A stretch of DNA of 64,000 nucleotides, taken from positions 29,491-93,490 of the forward strand of contig JANLSK010000040.1 of assembly GCA_031362415.1 (NCBI GenBank). Reading direction: 5' to 3'. The notes beneath the pieces were generated by a model. That model did not search any database. It was not told the DNA's origin and saw only the letters and a program-made list of their open reading frames with translations. Source of the stretch: VFJJ01 sp031362415. Lineage in GTDB: Bacteria; Actinomycetota; Acidimicrobiia; IMCC26256; VFJJ01. Shown here one piece after another: positions 61,089 through 64,000 of the stretch (position 1 is its first letter; every line of letters begins with the position of its first letter). The translations under genes were made by a program, and so were the position numbers.

Positions 61089-62249
61089 TCAGGGAGAAGG
61101 GCGCTCGAGCGGGATGGCGTAGCGCTCGACGTAGCCGGCGAAGCGTTCGGCGACGGTACCGGCATCGAGACCGAACGCCGTGAGGTCGTAGGCGTGTGAA
61201 CCGAAACGCCCCTTGGGATGCGACCCAACGTGGGCCGTCATCGCTCCCAGAGCCTGCCCCTGGATCTCGTCACCGAAGGCTTCGTAGACCCCCTGCACAG
61301 TGCTGAGGGGATCGACCACGAGGTCGGCGTAGTGGACGTCATGGATCGGCCGCTGAGGATTGCGGGCTCGGAAATCGTCGACACCAGCGATGGAGTCCTC
61401 GAGCATCTGGGTCCAGTGCCGGGCGATGTACGCAATGTGATCGGCATCGCTGAACGTTGACGTGAGTGTCGAGATGAGGCTGCACACCGAGGCGCTCAAC
61501 ACCACGGGGTCACGGTGCAGCACCACGATGCGGGCATCGGGATACACCGCGGTGAGCGCGTCGAGGCGCATTGCGTGGTGCGGACTCTTGAGCGACCAGC
61601 GCCCCCGCACGCCGCCGCTCTGGAGCACCTGCAGCACGAGGCGGTGGTAGTCGTAGGCCGAGCGATGGTTGGTTGAACGGAGCCACTGGCCGTAGGTCGC
61701 GACATTGGTGATGGCCTCCCAGGTGAGGCTCTTGAAGTCCTGATTCAGCACCGAGATGCACTCGGTGGGGCCGTCGGGTTCCTCGTTGTTGACGATCTTG
61801 ATGCGAGGGTTGATCGCATCGAGCGCGGCGGTCGCCGCTCGGAGCGGCTCCACCCTGGGGTCGTTGCGGTGATCGCCCAGCGAGGGAGGGACGCTGTCGT
61901 TCGCTTCCCACCGCAGCAGCGGTCGCGACCGTTCGTCCTTCTCCAGGAGGTAGCTGAGGAACGTCGTCCCGGCCCGGAAGATCCCCACCACGACCCACGG
62001 AGCCTCGATCTCCTCGGACCGCACCTCGGGGTGATCCGTGACCCAGGCGACGACCCGCAGCCGGTTCGCCAGCGCCGAGACGATGGCGCCAGGGATGGCC
62101 ATCTCGCCGATGGCGTTGAGCTCGGCCTCGGATACGACCGACTCGCAATAGACCTCGAGGCCCTCCCGGTAGCTGTCGCTCCCGAAGTCGTCGAAGCCGG
62201 TCTGCTCGACCGCTGCCGAGACGAGGTCGTTCGGTTCCAGGCGCATCAT
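61089..62249 (-). CDS. PAPS-dependent sulfotransferase family protein
   Basis: 386 residues. The 5'-phosphosulfate loop is VGIFRAGTTFLSYLL (88-102) and the 3'-phosphate motif is VVLHRDPVVLSASVCSL. A KSPHHAMRLDAL segment follows the family pattern. ATG at 62249 is preceded by AAGGGT. Actinobacterial members are often near fatty-acid or steroid genes. Convergent with the amidohydrolase (38-bp gap). The 276-bp gap to the next gene contains short GGTGACGGTC-like repeats only. Confidence 0.88.
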   Translation of the reverse strand: MMRLEPNDLVSAAVEQTGFDDFGSDSYREGLEVYCESVVSEAELNAIGEMAIPGAIVSALANRLRVVAWVTDHPEVRSEEIEAPWVVVGIFRAGTTFLSYLLEKDERSRPLLRWEANDSVPPSLGDHRNDPRVEPLRAATAALDAINPRIKIVNNEEPDGPTECISVLNQDFKSLTWEAITNVATYGQWLRSTNHRSAYDYHRLVLQVLQSGGVRGRWSLKSPHHAMRLDALTAVYPDARIVVLHRDPVVLSASVCSLISTLTSTFSDADHIAYIARHWTQMLEDSIAGVDDFRARNPQRPIHDVHYADLVVDPLSTVQGVYEAFGDEIQGQALGAMTAHVGSHPKGRFGSHAYDLTAFGLDAGTVAERFAGYVERYAIPLERPSP

Positions 62250-62525
62250 CGACACCCTTGCTCGCAGTGACACCATCAGTGACGGTCTCGGTGACGGTCG
62301 CCGGTGCGACGGTACGCCGTGGAAGAACGGCCCGTCCCGCTGGGCCCTGTGCCCGCCCCCATGCCTCGCGCGGTCTCGCGGACGATGGTGCTGGCACTCG
62401 GGCCGGCACGGGCCAAGTCGGCGCATTGGCCCAGCAGCCATTCCACCACTTTCCGCGACACGACTGCCGGTACACGGCGAAACGGTCTAGTCTCACCCTC
62501 GGAGACGACGACTCGGGGTGGGCCC

Positions 62526-64000
62526 ATGAAGCGTTCCGTCGGAATCAAGCGGGTACGAGTCGCGACGTCCGGCGCCACCCTGGCCCTGGCGATGTCGCTG
62601 TTGACCGGCGTCGCGTCATCGCCGGCGGCGCACGCCGCGCCCACGACCGTGGTGAGCTTGACGTTCGACGACGGTCAGGCCACCCACGCCACCGCGGCGG
62701 CGATGCTCTCGGCGCGCAACCTGCGGGGCACGTTCTACGTCAACTCGGCCTTCATCGGATCAGGGGGCTACTACCTCACCTTGGCCCAAGTCCGGTCGAT
62801 GGCCGCCTCCGGGCACGAGATCGGCGGTCACACGGCCACCCACACGAACCTCACCGGTGTGTCGCAGTCCCAGGCCCAAGCGGAGGTGTGCAACGACCGG
62901 ACCACCCTTCGGGGATGGAACGTCGGTCCCATCGTGTCGTTCGCTTATCCGTACGCCGCAGTAAACACGGCGGCGGAACAGGTCGTGCAGCAGTGCGGCT
63001 ACGCAACCGGACGAGGCGTGGGCTGGCTCGGTTCACGAGCGTCCGAAACCATCCCGCCCGTCAACGCCTTCAACCTCAAGACCCCCGACTCAGCCGACGT
63101 GAACTCGACGCTGGCCCATCTGCAGAGCACCGTGACCGCCGCCGAGAACAGCGGCGGGGGCTGGGTGGTGCTGTCGTTCCACGGCATCTGCAACAACCAG
63201 TGCACCGGCTCGAACTCCCTCGATGTGGCGACGTTCGGGGCTTTCCTCGACTGGTTGGCCGCCCGGAACTCGCCGAACGGGACCAGCGTGCAAACGGTGG
63301 GCGAGACCTTTGGTGGGGCTCCGCCTCCTCCTCCACCTCCACCTCCACCTCCACCTCCACCGCCGCCACCGCCACCACCGCCGGCGGCGGGGACGATCAC
63401 CAACGGGGGATTCGAGACCGGCACGCTCTCGGGCTGGACCGGCGCGGGGCGAGCAGTCGTTCGCAACACCGCTCGGACGGGATCATGGGCCGGGTACGTC
63501 GGCGCCAGCTCGGCCACGAACGGTGATTCGACGATCAGCCAGACGTTCACGGTGCCCGCGTCCGGCGCGTCGTTGACGTTCTGGTATCTCCCGACGTGCC
63601 CGGGCACCGTCGCTGTGGACTGGTTCACGGCCACCGTTCGCGACCAGATCACCGGCACGGTTACGACGATCCTGCCCCGGAGGTGCCAGACCTCGACAAC
63701 CTGGCTCGCTGGGAGCTTCGACCTCAGCGCCAGCGCCGGGCGTGTCCTCACGCTCACCGTCACCAACCACGACGACAACGCCGCCGCCACGCCGACGCGC
63801 ACCCGGATCGACGACGTGGCCCTGACCGCAGCACCGCCGCCACCGCCACCGCCCCCGCCACCCCCACCCCCCCCCCCCCCCCCACCCCCCACCCCCCCCC
63901 CCCCCCCCCCCCCCCCCCCACCCCCCCCCCGCCCCCCCCCCCCGGCCCGGGGAAGGGGCAGGCGGCGGACCACACCCGGAACCCCCACGGGTGGAACTCC
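62526..64000 (+). CDS. Secreted polysaccharide deacetylase with Pro linker and C-terminal domain, partial
   Basis: Carbohydrate esterase family 4 (NodB) protein. Signal peptide MKRSVGIKRVRVATSG to AHAA, then the catalytic domain with LTFDDG (Asp48, Asp49) and H102/H106 in GGHTATHTNL. SFAYPYAA and LSFHGI complete the site (residues about 40-255). A run of about 20 prolines leads to a beta-rich domain beginning NGGFETGTLSGWTG, resembling carbohydrate-binding or choice-of-anchor modules. A second proline tract coincides with the poly-C stretch, after which the reading is unreliable. TAGTCT at 62488-62493 is a -10 candidate. No stop before the right edge. Confidence 0.85.
   Translation, partial: MKRSVGIKRVRVATSGATLALAMSLLTGVASSPAAHAAPTTVVSLTFDDGQATHATAAAMLSARNLRGTFYVNSAFIGSGGYYLTLAQVRSMAASGHEIGGHTATHTNLTGVSQSQAQAEVCNDRTTLRGWNVGPIVSFAYPYAAVNTAAEQVVQQCGYATGRGVGWLGSRASETIPPVNAFNLKTPDSADVNSTLAHLQSTVTAAENSGGGWVVLSFHGICNNQCTGSNSLDVATFGAFLDWLAARNSPNGTSVQTVGETFGGAPPPPPPPPPPPPPPPPPPPPPAAGTITNGGFETGTLSGWTGAGRAVVRNTARTGSWAGYVGASSATNGDSTISQTFTVPASGASLTFWYLPTCPGTVAVDWFTATVRDQITGTVTTILPRRCQTSTTWLAGSFDLSASAGRVLTLTVTNHDDNAAATPTRTRIDDVALTAAPPPPPPPPPPPPPPPPPPPTPPPPPPPPPPPPRPPPPARGRGRRRTTPGTPTGGT
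63860..63943. repeat. Extreme poly-C tract
   Basis: Almost pure cytosine for 84 bases, including uninterrupted runs of 17 (63867-63883) and 28 (63892-63919) broken by single A or G. It would encode prolines in the deacetylase frame, but pure CCC differs from the mixed CCA/CCT/CCG codons of the first proline linker (63320-63382). A sequencing or assembly artefact is likely. Confidence 0.75.

Overview
The window is very GC-rich, densely packed actinobacterial chromosome. The combination of a caa3-type oxidase, a BldD-like regulator, a FolP2-type DHPS paralogue, F420-type LLM and menaquinone genes, DUF2510 and DUF5990 proteins fits a free-living aerobic Actinomycetota. I lean towards class Acidimicrobiia, but no rRNA or other decisive marker is present, so this placement is inference. 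Many proteins carry low-complexity tails rich in Gly, Pro, Thr or Asp that are unusual for their families.

Left part (1-17.2 kb, all minus strand): a respiratory block (ctaC, ctaD, ctaE, COX IV subunit, ctaG running off the left edge) is followed by a tightly overlapped housekeeping run. In transcription order that run is hemW, hrcA, dnaJ, rsmE, bldD-like, mtaB, HIT protein, phoH, ybeY, corC-like, era. A 562-bp gap between hrcA and dnaJ holds four DnaA-box-like nonamers in one orientation.

Middle part (17.3-33 kb): a hypothetical gene, lhr helicase, nei-type glycosylase and the menaquinone genes menG-menF on plus and menB-menD on minus. Between menF and menD sits an orphan FliS-like gene whose 3' end overlaps menD on the opposite strand. 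An LLM oxidoreductase, lepA and rpsT follow.

33-43.8 kb (minus strand, in transcription order): leuS, a small HExxH peptidase-like gene, a DUF2510 surface protein, comEA, comEC, folP2-like, holA and a lipoprotein with a 25-threonine tail. DNA uptake and replication genes share this run.

43.9-46 kb is a small accessory island beside tRNA-Ala(GGC). It holds an integrase pseudogene joined end to end with a truncated XRE antitoxin-like gene, and a frameshifted toxin-like gene followed by its intact partner.

46-64 kb: a NarL-type two-component system lies divergent to an MMPL transporter and a DUF4389 membrane protein. A probable catabolic region follows: D-aminoacylase-like amidohydrolase, P450, orphan CoxL-type molybdo-hydroxylase, SDR, degenerate APH-fold phosphotransferase, amidohydrolase 2, sulfotransferase. 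The right edge carries a secreted polysaccharide deacetylase that runs into an extreme poly-C tract, whose sequence should be treated with caution.

No complete novel system is demonstrated. The best leads are the DnaA-box cluster, the FliS-like orphan, the tRNA-side mosaic with decayed toxin gene, the BldD-like protein with a variant c-di-GMP motif, and the 52-62 kb catabolic cluster.
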